DNA of 64,000 bases, from the NCBI GenBank assembly GCA_015501605.1, contig JADNRZ010000005.1, forward strand, positions 248,001 to 312,000. Reading direction: 5' to 3'. Below the pieces are notes generated by a model. It saw only the letters and a program-made list of their open reading frames with translations, searched no databases and was not told where the DNA came from. This document shows positions 34,174-46,355 of this stretch, piece after piece; the first letter of the stretch is position 1, and each line of letters opens with the position of its first letter. Both the position numbers and the translations under genes were made by a program. This DNA is from Panaeolus papilionaceus. Taxonomy: Eukaryota; Basidiomycota; Agaricomycetes; Agaricales.

Positions 34174-36812
34174 ACACCTAGACAAGAACAGGGTGACAGC
34201 ACGATAGGTGCAGTTTTGTAAAAGATACGAAGAAGTACGAGGGTAGTAGGTTCGGCGTCTTGTGCGATAAAACAACGACGATAAGGGGTGTGTGTACAAG
34301 AATGAGTAATAAAACAAGCGAGTAGGTGGAGGTTGCCGAATAGAGGAGGTTAAAAATACAATGTTCAGATGGAGTACTTGGTCGAGGATGACAATGAAAC
34401 TAGTACTGTTATCGATGTGGGTGAAGAGTACTTACATCCATTCAATTGCTTTATGATAATTATAACCCACCCCACCAACTGCGCCCGTTCCAGTAATCTC
34501 CAAAAACAAGAGAGAACAACGCACCTACCACGCACAAGCAACCTCGTAACGTAAGGCTACGTGCCCTCCGCATGTTCGATTCAGTGATACCACTCCCAGC
34601 ATTCGTTATTACTAGGGATGGAAATTCGAAGAGTCGGGGTCAAAACGGAGATGCTGGTTTTAATAGTAGAGTAACATGAAATAAATAACGATGTATAACA
34701 TAACGACAACATAAGGCTACTTGGGTATGCATCGAGACTCGAACGCGTTTGGAACGAGGTTTAAACTTCCTTACGGGATGGCTGGCGACAACGTGTCGAC
34801 CCACTTGGTGAGGAATTCGAGGCCGAAACGGGGAATAAGTACACCGTTATCATTTGCGCTGCTTTGTTAAATGCGTCGAAGGAGGAAGTATCGTTGCCCT
34901 CGACGCGTCGACACCAACGCCAGTCCGTCACGTGCTCCTGGGGCATTTGGTAGCGTAGATACCTGAAAGGCTAAATATAATTACTTATAAACTAGTGCAA
35001 CGTTAACTGATATGTACGTAGTACTTGCGACGGTCTGATGGAACGGCTATTGAGACAGACCTGATGCGGATGCGACGTTTGAATAGAGAAATGTAGGATG
35101 GATGAATGATCACCGGCAGGCGTGCGTCGTTATGGCATTCTGGAATAAGCTGAACCTGACTCTGACCTGGCTTCTGGCTTCTGCTGAAGGGCTGGATGGT
35201 TATCATCTGTAAAGAGGAAAGTGAAGTGCTATATCTTCTGATTGTGGACATATCGTTTGTGGTATGTTTGTAGGCTAGTTCGAAGGTTGCGCTTGATTGT
35301 TTTATGCCTGACACCAATTCAGAGACGATCGATGCTGCTGAGCTGTTACTTTATGCGTAAGGAGAATGCCATGTCGTGGAGCGGTTGAAGCGTGCAGATA
35401 GGAATTCTACCGTTTGGGTATTCGAAAGCAGCAAACGTCGAAGAGATAGACTTGAATTGCCGAGTTATGGTATTTACCCTTCTGGCTCAGGCCATTCGAC
35501 ATATTCAACCTCAGTCCCGTAGGGTAGGGTGAATACCAGAATCCTAAATGAACAGCTGAACGACTTGACTTGACGTTTCATTTCATTTGGCCATAACATT
35601 ACAGCCAGTTTATCAAGACGATCACTAAGTAGTAGTCTCGTTATGTCCTAATATAGAGCTCGAAGATACCCTGAGGATGCAGAAGAGTGACGACGCTCGA
35701 AGCGTAAGTATCCTACACACTCCCGAATCCCGACGCAGCCCCGTGCACTGCTCAACTTACCTAGATCATGACGAACGACACCCTCGTACTTTGTCATTTC
35801 AATCGCTAAATCCACCGACCCGCTTTGACGTTCGTCCGTCGATCGTAAACATGCACCTGTGATATCACCCTGTCAGCGCTCCCGAGCTTACCTTGCATCC
35901 TATCATGCCTACCTTATGATCATGGCAGTGGTATGATCGTACCCATTCGAGGTCGATCATGTGTACTTCTGGAGTGAAGGCCGCTGGTAATCCGATTCAC
36001 GGCTAACATGTTCACAACCAGTAAACAAATGGCAAATTAAGCGTCGGTTCGGGTACTTGCCGCTGGCAGTGGTAAGTAGAGAGTGTGTGAGATGGATGGC
36101 GTGATTCGTTCCCATTGGCAAGCTTTCGAGGTTTGTTCGAGCGGTAAGCGGAGAATGATAATGAGAAAGAGAAAGAGGGTTGTACAGCGGTGATCATGAG
36201 ACCTGCACCGTCAATCATATGCATGATCATGATGAATTGATATCGAGCGGCAGGGTAAGGTAAGGAAAAGTGAAGTGAGATGAGATAAAGCGGGTTCAGC
36301 CGCGCTCGTAGACCTGAACGTGGTGGTGAGAGCATCTTTGCGTCTTCCTTCGATTTGATTCAGATATCTGTCAGGTGAAACCCACTACTTAGTACTGGAG
36401 TAGACTCTGCAGCGAATAGGAGCACCGTCCAGGCTCCGACTCGCTCTCACCCTCACTAAACACAGTTCAGAATACAAAACTGTATGCAACCTGGGGTAGG
36501 GCGGTAAATAGGACGACTTCGACGTAGTCAACCCTAACCGTTTAACCGCAAAAGACAGGGTTCGAATTCGAGGTCAAGTGTCCATTGACATTCCTTGGAA
36601 TTGATTGGCAACATTGGCAGTCCTGACATGTCAAGCAAGGTAAATATCTGAATTGAACTTGGATTGAATGGAGGGAGACAAGGCGGCTCAAGCCCTAGGC
36701 TTCGAGGTGGGTAAGTAAAACTGACATCGAAGTGGGTATGTAAGCCAAAACAAAACAGAACACAGCTGACAACTTCGAGGCTGCGCTGGGCATGAGACCT
36801 CCGAGAGTTCAA

Positions 36813-36840
36813 ATGCGAGTGCGAATGCGAGTGTGAGTGG
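36813..36840 (+). repeat. Imperfect GCGAGT/GCGAAT hexamer repeat
   Basis: About four to five units of six bases. On the minus strand they give a spurious Ser-His repeat. Confidence 0.6.
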
Positions 36841-37087
36841 GAATCGTCAATAGTGGAATGATGCAGTAAAGTAAGGGAAGGTAAGGTAAAGTGTAACAAG
36901 CGATGGGAGTGAGAAGCCCGTTCTGAATCAAGGTCTGTTTTGTTCGTTGTTCGTTGGGTGGTTACTGTCGGACAGTTTGGAGTTGTAACACCACACTGAT
37001 TGTGATTCAGGCTCCTCACTACAGGTGTTCATTAATCATTCATTGCCTGGTACAAAAGTAACGGTCAACGGTTATTACAACCTCTGA

Positions 37088-37118
37088 AGTAAAATAAAGT
37101 AAAGTAAAGTAAGTAAGT
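37088..37118 (+). repeat. AAAGT microsatellite
   Basis: Tandem AAAGT/AAGT units within the purine-rich strand stretch. Confidence 0.65.
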
Positions 37119-39010
37119 CTGAAGTTAGGAGCACCCTTGAGAACCGGCTTAAACCGATGAGAAAAAGAAGCCCTCCATGTTCTCTCTTTCTCTGCTTTGT
37201 CTTCCCTTTCCTCGCCCTCAAATCTGAGGTGTTGACAAGTGTTGACGGGGAGCTTAGAGGTCGGACAGATTTGCATTGGCGGTATCGAGGGTGGGAGTCT
37301 AGCTATGCCTACATAGGACGGAGGTGGTTCCTTGACCTGTCCGTCGGGAAGGCCTTGAAGCTTCTAATGAAGAAACTACTTGAGAATTGAAGTGTTTAGT
37401 GTGTGATCAATCCAGCCCAGACCAGGGGTAAGGTAGGAATATTGAATGTAATTAGGCTATGTAGGATGTAGACTAAGTAGGTCGGCGGTGTACCTTTAAC
37501 GAAGACTAGAAAGAAGATAGGGGTCTCATTAGGGTGCGATGCGCGCAAGGCGATGCTCGTAAGTAGAGCGGGCGAAGTAAGAGAAAGGTTTTGAATGACT
37601 TGAATGGACAGGAAAGATAAAGATAAGGATTATAGTACCCGCACGCTTAGCGTAGCTTATTTTGTTCTATTTCATGTGTGGTAGGACTATCGGCGTCGGT
37701 GTCGGTGAATTTAAAGATAGGGATTATTACGATGCGATAAGTGCGTCGAGATACCTAAAATCCTTTCTTGATACGCATTCAAGTTGCATTGGGCAGATAA
37801 GACGCCTAGACCTCCCTACTTATTATTATAGCGCGGTCGCTTCAAGGGTGGAATGAGAAGATTCGGAGCGAAGCGAGGAGAAAGAACCTGAACTATGAGC
37901 ATCGTTATGTAATATGCAAGAACTTCCCTTCAAGGAAGGAAAGGGAAGGGTATGGAAGCCCCGAGAATGTGAAACGTGGTTCGCGAGGGCGAGGCAACGA
38001 GGGTGGTTACCTTGTTTGGGAGGGGTTTAGTCACTGTTAGGTATTATGCTTAGGGATGGAGAAGTTGAGGATTTATGATGTTGCCCCAGCGCTTTAGAGT
38101 TGGATGGCCGAGATGATATTGACGAGGGATTTATTGGATGGGCAGTCGCGTACCTATTCTGCGTGAAGTGGTAGATGTATGCGCGCAATCGAGTCAGTGA
38201 AACGGTATGAGGGTATTGCGCCACTACTCTACTTCTTTGCGTGCTTGAGTAGACGCTTCTTCACTTTCTTCGCATCATAATGATATAGTTGCAATATTCA
38301 TCACCTGTACTACCATCAAAGAAATAAAATGCGTGGATCTGACGATCATTCTGCGCACAAGAGGCGATGTAAATATATTTTAGATAGATAGTATTGCAAG
38401 TACACAGGATTGTATGTACGAGTAACGCTGTGAGGAAAAGGCTGTAGGCCGAGAGCAGGGCTAGCCAGTTAATCGAGTTTTATTTTAACAAGTCGTAGAG
38501 CCGAACCCCAAAGAATGAAATGACAGAGTGAAGGGGAGAGTAAGGGCGAGATAGTGAGTCTATTACATTGTAGCAGTGATTCCGTAGCATGCGGATCGGA
38601 GAGGTGATGTGTGTAGAGTCTTTGGTGACATGGGTGTCCGTGGATGGATCCGTTGGTTCAAGTGCTTCTTTCTTGCACCCACTGCCCTTGCACAAGTTGT
38701 GGATAAGGGATGGAGAGAGTGGATTGATCGAAGGGAAAGAAAGCAACAAAGTCGGTAAATCAAGAATTCAGCGTTTTGGTTCAGGGATTGGGCAGAGTGG
38801 GTGAGCGGGGTTTAGAGAAACGGAGGAATGGCTATGACGAATCTCAGATTTGAATAATAACCGTTTTAGGAAGTAGAGACCCTGAGACAAGAGAGGAGTC
38901 ACGCGGTGATGGGCTGGAGAATGAAACGCCACATTTTGCAAGCAATCGACGACAAATAACGAGTGGAGTTATTTTTTATGATTATGTCATCTTGATATTA
39001 GGGCCACGGT

Positions 39011-39190
39011 GTTGTCTTGTTTTGGTCTGCCCTTCTTTTTTTCCCGTCCTCAATCAATTATCTCTGCCTGCCTCACTACATCAATCGCCCTTTCCCTCCA
39101 CACCGACTCGCCTTTCCCTCAAATCTCTTCTCTCTGTCCCTCCCTCCTCTTTTTTTCATTTATTTTCTCAACAATTTTTATATTATTACA
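39011..39190 (+). promoter_or_regulatory. Pyrimidine-rich leader/promoter of the PNRC-like gene
   Basis: About 180 bp of almost continuous C and T ends just before the start codon. Such CT-rich stretches commonly mark promoters and leaders of well expressed fungal genes. It begins exactly where the upstream purine-rich stretch stops. Confidence 0.45.
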
Positions 39191-40404
39191 ATGATGCTCG
39201 TACAGAAACCACACTCCATTCTGCTTCCGGTAGCCCCCTACACAGCACACCACCGAAGACAGACATCCGCTCCCGTTGTCGTTCAACCCACAAATGTACC
39301 AGGAATGCTCTCTCTCTCAAAACCAGTCGCAAAGCAGTCTCCTCAAAGGCACCTGAACTCGAACCAACGTCAGTCCAACAAACAGACGCCCAAGCCCTTT
39401 GTTCGTCCTCAGGTGGTCCGTGCGCCAACAATCGCAGAACTCCCACAGTCCGAACACTTGCCGCCCGCAACTCCCTCACCCAGAGGGCGTGCCCAAGGCA
39501 AATCGCACAAGGAAAAGGCTTTGACGACTAAGAGGTGGGCTTGAAATTTCAAATTTTATTGTTAATTGTTTTACTTGGGAATCACTCTGACAACGGATTG
39601 TTGCATTCTGTGTTTTTGTTTTTTTATCTTGTATATAGAAGTGCCTCGCAATCGTCCACTCGTGGCAAACACGCACGACAACCCTCTCCTCCTCTCCCCC
39701 AACCTCAATCTCAAGATCCCTCCTCGCAGGCAGAGGTCCCAATCATCAATTCTTCAAACCAATTCGACCCTTTCCTCGACTCTTCCCCAACTTCAATGCA
39801 CATCCAATCTAAACTTGCTCGCCGCAGGCAACAACAACCAGTCTCACCGACTCCTGCTCCTTCAAAGGCGATCAAGATTCCATCAGCCCGTTCCCAACCG
39901 CCCGCTTTCAAATTCCCTATCAACGAGGATGGTGCGATTGCGGCTGACCCCGTGACCCCACCTACAACCCCTCCAGCTACACCCAACAAACGTAGCTACC
40001 TCGACGAGGTCGTTCGCACTGCTCCTCAGCTTTCCCGCCCAGTTTTTGATCTGTCCCCTTCGATCAAGGCTGCAAGGAAGCGCGAGGTCAAACACCGCAG
40101 GGCACCCAGCGAGGGTGTTTTTAACATGTCTTCCGATGACGATTCTTCCTCTTCCAACTCGGATTCAGACATGTTCAAACTCAAGCTGAAGGCGCACAGC
40201 ATCACTCCCGCTAGAAAATCAGCTCCCATTTTCGCAACCCCTCTCCCCTACAGCAAGGTCGCCCCAGTGTTCCTCGGTTCCTCCCCCTCTGATAGCGACA
40301 GCTCCCTCAGTGAGGGCGCCGAGAAGATCGCCGGATACTTTGCGAGCTCTCAGTTCCAGAACTCGCCCAGTCCCGACGAGTTGCCCGATCCCCTTCTCCT
40401 CTAA
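39191..40404 (+). CDS. Low-complexity protein with PNRC/Edc-like C-terminus
   Basis: Exons 39191-39534 and 39639-40404 encode 369 residues (phase 2, GTGGGC donor). The product is Pro/Ser/Gln-rich and basic, apparently disordered, with SP/TP sites. It has an acidic Ser patch (SSDDDSSSSNSDSD) at about 280-295 and a conserved-looking end KIAGYFASSQFQNSPSPDEL followed by PDPLLL. This matches the pattern of the PNRC/Edc1-Edc2 short motif (Y/F-A-G/S-x-x-F-x-x-S-P-x-P-x-x-L-P-x-P), known to bind Dcp1 and activate mRNA decapping. The family link rests on that motif only. The gene stands alone between two long gene-poor regions. No signal peptide or membrane helix; cytoplasm or nucleus is expected. 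Confidence 0.72.
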
Positions 40405-43274
40405 GGACTTGTACCATGCATAATGGGAACAGAAGACCTAGAGGTAACGTTTATTATTCTCTAATTATTTTTATTTTTTTCTCATTCCTGTCGAAAGCCC
40501 TTGGGAACGTTGTTTTAGATGTGTATTTTTTGCCTCCCCCTCCCCTTTAATCCACCTATCACCAATATCCGCCATCGTTGCTCACACTCATTGCTCACAC
40601 CCATCCTTGGTTACGCCGACCGGAAGCCGCTCTTTTGACCCTCCCATCCCCACACCCCCCATCCCGGATTTTTTTCATCATACACTATACCACACCACGC
40701 ATTGATTCCCCAATTGCAACTGTATCATAACATCATATCTTTATTCGTTTTAGTGTCAGTTCATGTACCACATCATTCACGTTCATGTTCTTGTTTGACA
40801 ACTTCCGGGGGCTTTTTTGCATCATTCATCATCATTGGGGTCACTTGGGCGCTTCCGGATCGACTATTGGACCCTGGATCCTCTACCCACTAATTCGCCC
40901 AGAGAGCAGGCATATTTTTTGCAACCTTGCTTTCTGGTGCGCGGGAGGCCCGGCAACGGTATTAGTAATTCAGTTTTATAGATGGAGGAGGCTTCCTCGC
41001 ATGCATTCACATCCACATTCCTCTCTCTCACATCTTAGAATATTTTTTCTGGGCGCTCTGGTTTTTTGTTATCTGTTTTGTTGGGCTTTTTGTGTATTTT
41101 TACTCGCCATCCCCCCATTTCCCCCCTCATCTTGCATCCTATGCTTCATTATTTCTCGGGTATCCCGAGGACTCGATGTCGCTTGGGATTGGTTTTTTAT
41201 CCGGTTATTGGCATTATTCGTTCAGGACATCATCGCATTTTTGTTGGCCTTGTCACATTACCCCGACGGCCACACCATCCTACCTATCTGCTACACCGCT
41301 GCGCCCACACTCTTACGTTGCGCAGCGGTTGTCATCCACATTACTACCCCCACGCTTTTTTTTTTCATCCCCTTATTCAGCATTGTCAATGGCACCGCCA
41401 ATGTATTTTCGTGCCTCTGCTGTTGATGACCGGTTCTTTCGTCAACTTTCTTGCTTTGAGGTTTAGGGTGGTTTGTACCATTTTTATCCATCCCATTTTT
41501 TTTTGCCATCGCTTTCATCACCCCAAACCCCAATCTCAATTTTTTGGATCTCATCATTACAAATCCCAAGTGTAACATCTCATCTGCACGCATTCAACTT
41601 TATGATGACTAGTGATTAGTATATCTATAATCTTTTTTTTTCAACTACTCCTATCCCCCAGTTTTTTCTCCTTTAAACCTTCATAACGTACCATTACGCC
41701 GCGTTTCTTTTTTCTTTTCTTTGGCCTATATTATTGGTTTGAACATTTTTATTTCATTGATCTCTATTATTTTTTTCTTCTGGCCGGGCACATACTTTTT
41801 TCTTCTCCTTTTTCAACCCCTTTTTACCGCCTTTTTTCCCCAACTTTGTTCCCCGTGCCCGGCTTTCTCTTGTTTCCTGTGGTTGATGTAACGACAAACC
41901 AAATGTCCTCGTGTATCCCTATTTTTTCTGCCTTATGTCTTGACTATCTTCTCCTGGGGCTTTGCGGCGCGGCGAGGGTGAGGCGCTTGGCTTCGTCGTC
42001 GTGGTTTAACGTCGCCGGAGTGAGGTTGCTTTGTCGTCGTGCTCGTCAAGCCCCATCCCTATCATTTCATTGATGCGTCACCCCCCACATTCTATCCACA
42101 TGCGTACCTAGCACACACCTCCTATTTCTACTATTTCCTTGCCAGGGACGACATTGTCGTCGCTGATTGCGGTGCTCTTTTTCTCCCTCCCATTTTTCTC
42201 GTGATCGTGACGCGGTTTCATACGACCATCATTAGCGCGGCTCGTCAGAAGGTGAGTTTCAACTGCTGTGTTTTAGGCATGTACTGATTTATTTCCTTTG
42301 GATTGTAGGTGTATTTGTTCATTGCTTTCTGTAATTCCATGTCCGTTGCTGCATACCCACGCATCTCGTTCAATTCCCCCCTCTCTTCCCCTTGTTCCCT
42401 TTTTATGTTTTTTTTCTACGTCTATTGTCCGACATGTGTATTAAAACATCACCTCTCTCCCGCATACTTTTTTTCACCGCATTTTCTGCCGCATTTTACG
42501 CTGCTTTACGCATTTCCGATTTTCTCTTTTACCGCGGCTTCTTTTGTCCGCTCCGTATCGTTCCGATTCTCTCCTCGCATCTTCTCCGACCGACTCCTTT
42601 TTTTTACTCGACTTCAATTACGCCCGCACCTCATTGCATACATGGACTTGAAATCCAAATTTCCTTTTCTTCATTCTTTTTGGTCCCTTTTTTTTTTCTT
42701 TCATCATCGTGTCTGCAAAAGTAAAAGAAGCAAGCTCAAGCACTAGCAACACCAGCTATAGAATTTTTCAACTTTTTTTTGTGTACTACCAGGAATTTTG
42801 TCGAATTTTGTTGGTTTTTCACTTTTTATGATGATGGCGACGACGTTCCCTCTCTTCTGTCCGTTGACCTCCCCATCCATCTTCACTCCGTCCCGACATT
42901 GTCGTCGTCGTCATCGTCTTTCACCCCCTACTCTTTGCATCCATCGCATCTTTTGACTACGCACGCACACATACATTTATATAGCTTTTAAACCCCCATA
43001 CATTTCTTTCTTTCTTTTTTTTTCTCCCTTTTTTGCAAAACCCCTTGTTATACACACCTCGATATTAAAACCTAAAATTCCACCCCCCTCCGAGCCCTCA
43101 TGGGTACTTGCTTACGTTGCAAAATCAATCGAAAGGATCATTTGTAAAAATGGTTTTTTGGACGATTGTAAAACCGCCTCCTTGACCCCCTTTACCTCCC
43201 TCGTCTCTGACGAAAAATCCGTAGCTATCCTCATATAGTTTCTACTACACGCTCATTTGAATATTTCTTTTTTT

Positions 43275-43293
43275 TCTTAGTCTTAGTCTTAGT
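43275..43293 (+). repeat. TCTTAG hexamer repeat
   Basis: Three tandem TCTTAG units at the switch from pyrimidine- to purine-rich plus strand. Confidence 0.6.
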
Positions 43294-43500
43294 AGTTGTT
43301 GATTGTTTGTTGGTGAGATGAATGAAAGTAGATTTGAGTTTAATTGTGTGAGATGAGAAAGATCCAACTCAGAATTGAAGAACTGAGGCTGACCTTTGAC
43401 CATGACGATGAGGTGCTCTGATGGCATCGATTTGAAAGGCTTTTGCTCCTGACTGTTGATTGAACTGACTCTCAACTGGCGATGAGTGATGACTTGGACA

Positions 43501-43526
43501 GACTTGACTTGACTTGACTTGACTTG
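43501..43526 (+). repeat. GACTT pentamer repeat
   Basis: Five perfect GACTT units, with related GACTTGG/GACTTG pieces scattered over the next 900 bp. Confidence 0.7.
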
Positions 43527-46355
43527 GATAGATGACGACGCTTAGGGGACCCACTGACACCGACACTGACGGTTGACGACGTGTTCTCAGGCTGATGTTG
43601 TTGACTCTGGGTGTGCTGTGCTCTGATGCTAAAATGTAGACTGCGAATACTTGGGGCAATTTGATTGTATGACTATGGAAGACTACGGCCCACGGAAGAC
43701 TATGGGAGACTGCGGTTGAATGGGCTTTGGGTTGGACTTGGACTTGCTTGCTTGTTTTGCTGGAGTTAAAATGTTAATCGTGCGGGGTCTGGTCTGGTTC
43801 TGATGATACAGGAGGAGGAAGAGGAAGGGTGTTAAGGAAGGGAAGGCTCTGAGGGTTTGCTACACTGGCTCTGGCGCTGAGTCACTGCTCCATGTTGACT
43901 CCAATGGCTTTCTTAGCTCTCGCTCTGTACGAATCTTTCCGTGTTTCTTGCTTGATTCGGATCGGACTTGATTTGACTCGTGAAAACGACAATGTCACAG
44001 GAACGAGAACGAGTATGACTGGTACAGTCTGATATTGAAGTCATTGTGGTGGCTTTAGGTTTTATACTTTTCAGCTGGAAGACGTGTGTTGCTTTGTTTG
44101 CTTGCTACGTACGACCAACGATTTCAACTTCACTGACAAATGAAACGATGGACACAAGTTGGCAACTTTGAGAGTCTAGATACGACTCGGGTACGTGGAC
44201 GATCGTCAGATAACGCATCTTGGATAGTTGGATGGATGGGCTGTTTACGCAAATACTGTAGCATGTCCTAGGAAGGACTCACGAGAGCAACGATTTGGGT
44301 TTGGTCTTTCGTCCTTGCCGAGTCGACTCGTGAGTGATTGAGCCTTGAAGGGACTTGATGGATTCTGTCGCCTTTGAGTGGAGTGAACTACAAGACTTGA
44401 AGCTTGAAGTTTGGAGCTTGACGACTGGATGGGTGGGGTTGACTTAAGTGTGCAGGTACGACTATCTGACTATCTGGATTCGCTCTTAACTGTGGCGTTT
44501 CTGGATGGGCTAGCTCCTTTTTTCTGCTGGGGCGATTGGAATGTGGAATGTGGACTAGGACTCGTTACCTCGCGGCTGGGTCTGTTTTCCTTCCGTCAGC
44601 TAACCTCTTCACTTTCACTAATGTCCACTGGGACACTCCGACTTCGTCTCTCTGCTTTTCGCTTTCTCTTCTAAATCCCTAAATATCTTTTGTCGTTCTT
44701 GTCAATCTCCTCTCCAGAGTCGCCGTCATTCTCAACCCCCTCAATATCCTATATCCTTTCCTTGCTCCGCGCCGGCTTCTTCCCCCACCACTTGCTCTTC
44801 CTCTTCTATTCCTTTGTTTACGTCAACTTCTCGTTTCCTTGCTTGTCTTTGTCTCTGAGATTGCACGGGAAAAAATCTTTGGTCTCTACATGTTAACAGC
44901 GCCTAAGCTGAGCGGTATGAACTTACTCAACTCTATCGCCTAGGACAACGCTCACATTTTTTTTGCTAGCAGGTTTGGAAAGATTCTTGCTACTCTCGTT
45001 CATGCCGCTATTGTGATTCTTCGCGGGTAGCAGCCAACCAAGCCTCGTGATCGCTGCATCTTTTATCTGGCTCATTCTAATTACCTACAGAGAGCCGAGA
45101 CCGTTCATGGCGTTTGATCCTGACAGTCGAGAAGCACCGTTAACGAGCGTCGTAATTATTCTAGATCTTCTCCATAATTCTCTGGCTTTTCTCTTGACCT
45201 GGGTGCCGATACGCAATGTTTCATCAACGAAGGAGATCCATCCGTGCGCCTTCAACCACACCTGCTGCCCCAAACGCCTTATGGTAGCAAACATCAAGGA
45301 AACTTATTAGGGTCAGAGACGGTGTACCTGGTCTCCAGAATTGACTAGAAGTAACGGATAGGAGGAAGAGACGGCGATTAGTCTTGCAGTGAGTACTTCT
45401 CGGCGCTCTTTTCATCGTACCAGTGTTAGCGATTACATTGCTCAGGTGCTGAGGGTGTGGTCCATCGATCGAGTGCCAGCATTCCCGTCGTGCCAGGTTG
45501 CAACCAACACTTCCTCGACATGTTGTGCTATTTACACCGTCTCGGACTGGAAGGCTTGCTGCAACGAATACAGACAGAAATATTCTGGTGCTGTTTGGAC
45601 GACGGCATTCAATTTTGCCCTGAACAAGAATCTTGATATACGTATATCATCTGTGTATAGAACCACCATTACCTGCCAATTTACCTCAGCACGTCGAGAA
45701 AAATGCCAACCTTTTTCAATTGCAACGCTTTTGTATCGTCATCCGTCAGACTCACGACTCTTGTTTTTTTCACTACTCAGAAAATATCACCCAAGGATTT
45801 CAACCTTCTGGTTCAATTCTCTAAGGACGAAAAGAGAGACGCCACCATTGCACTTGTCCTGCCAATGCCAGCTCTTCATAGGTGGTGGTCGTCTGATGAC
45901 AGCAAAATGCGCCCGCAGGCCATCCTAAGTATCTTGTGATCATCCAAGCTAAAGTTGCCGTCGTGTGTCAAACCATGTTTTTGCAATCGTAACTCGATAT
46001 GGGGAAGAAATGCGTTTTTGAGTTGACTCCATGAGCTTCGGAGATCGTCATGGCTTTGAAATGAAAAAGTGGCATGCGCCTTGAAGGTAGTGTTAACTTG
46101 ATATGCAGAACAAAATCGTGGAGTACTGTATGTAGTGTGAAGTCCAAAACGTCGCCTACAAAGGAACCGTTCATAGAAGAATGTCTTTAGTGAATGTTTT
46201 TAGTATAAAATGTACGTTCCGAAGTGCAGTGTTCATTAATCAAGTCACAACCTGAGATAAAGTCTATGTGGAATCATAATGTCAGAGAAATAAAAGATGG
46301 TGTAATGTCAGAATGATAGGAGGCCGAGGTGCACGAGTCGAGAATGCAAGTAGGA

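Larger units (their letters stand above)
30255..39010. other. Gene-poor region of about 8.8 kb
   Basis: Dozens of short frames occur on both strands, none with recognisable content. From about 33.9 to 38.9 kb the plus strand is visibly purine-rich (GGTAAG, AAAGT, GAGTG runs), so minus-strand frames become Ser/His/Pro-rich artefacts. Two perfect palindromes (31754-31776, 34154-34173) and two simple repeats (36813-36840, 37088-37118) are listed separately. It may hold regulatory DNA, a noncoding transcript, or the leader of a gene I could not see. Confidence 0.4.
40405..46355. other. Gene-poor, strand-asymmetric region of about 6 kb
   Basis: From 40.4 to about 43.2 kb the plus strand is T- and C-rich, giving long Phe/Leu/His/Pro frames (for example 40785-41426 and 41066-41575) that look like composition artefacts. 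At about 43.24 kb the bias flips to purine-rich (GACTT repeats, GAGGAAGAGG) up to about 44.5 kb, then 44.64-44.88 kb is again CT-rich. Frames at 45047-45310 and 45389-45928 and their minus-strand shadows have no recognised content. The first part may be a very long 3' untranslated region of the PNRC-like gene. Confidence 0.4.

Noticed and set aside
36541..36580. A tRNA-like B-box (GGGTTCGAATTC)
   Set aside because: No matching A-box or foldable cloverleaf was seen upstream.
36534..37019. A 161-codon minus-strand frame with Ser-His repeats
   Set aside because: The repeat comes from a hexamer microsatellite in purine-rich DNA; no protein family is suggested.
40785..41575. Overlapping frames of 169-213 codons rich in Phe, Leu, His and Pro
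   Set aside because: They arise from the T/C-rich strand, have no conserved-looking motif, and overlap each other in all frames.
45047..45928. Two plus-strand frames with a hydrophobic start and their minus-strand shadows
   Set aside because: Composition is not distinctive and no splice structure links them; left as unassigned.
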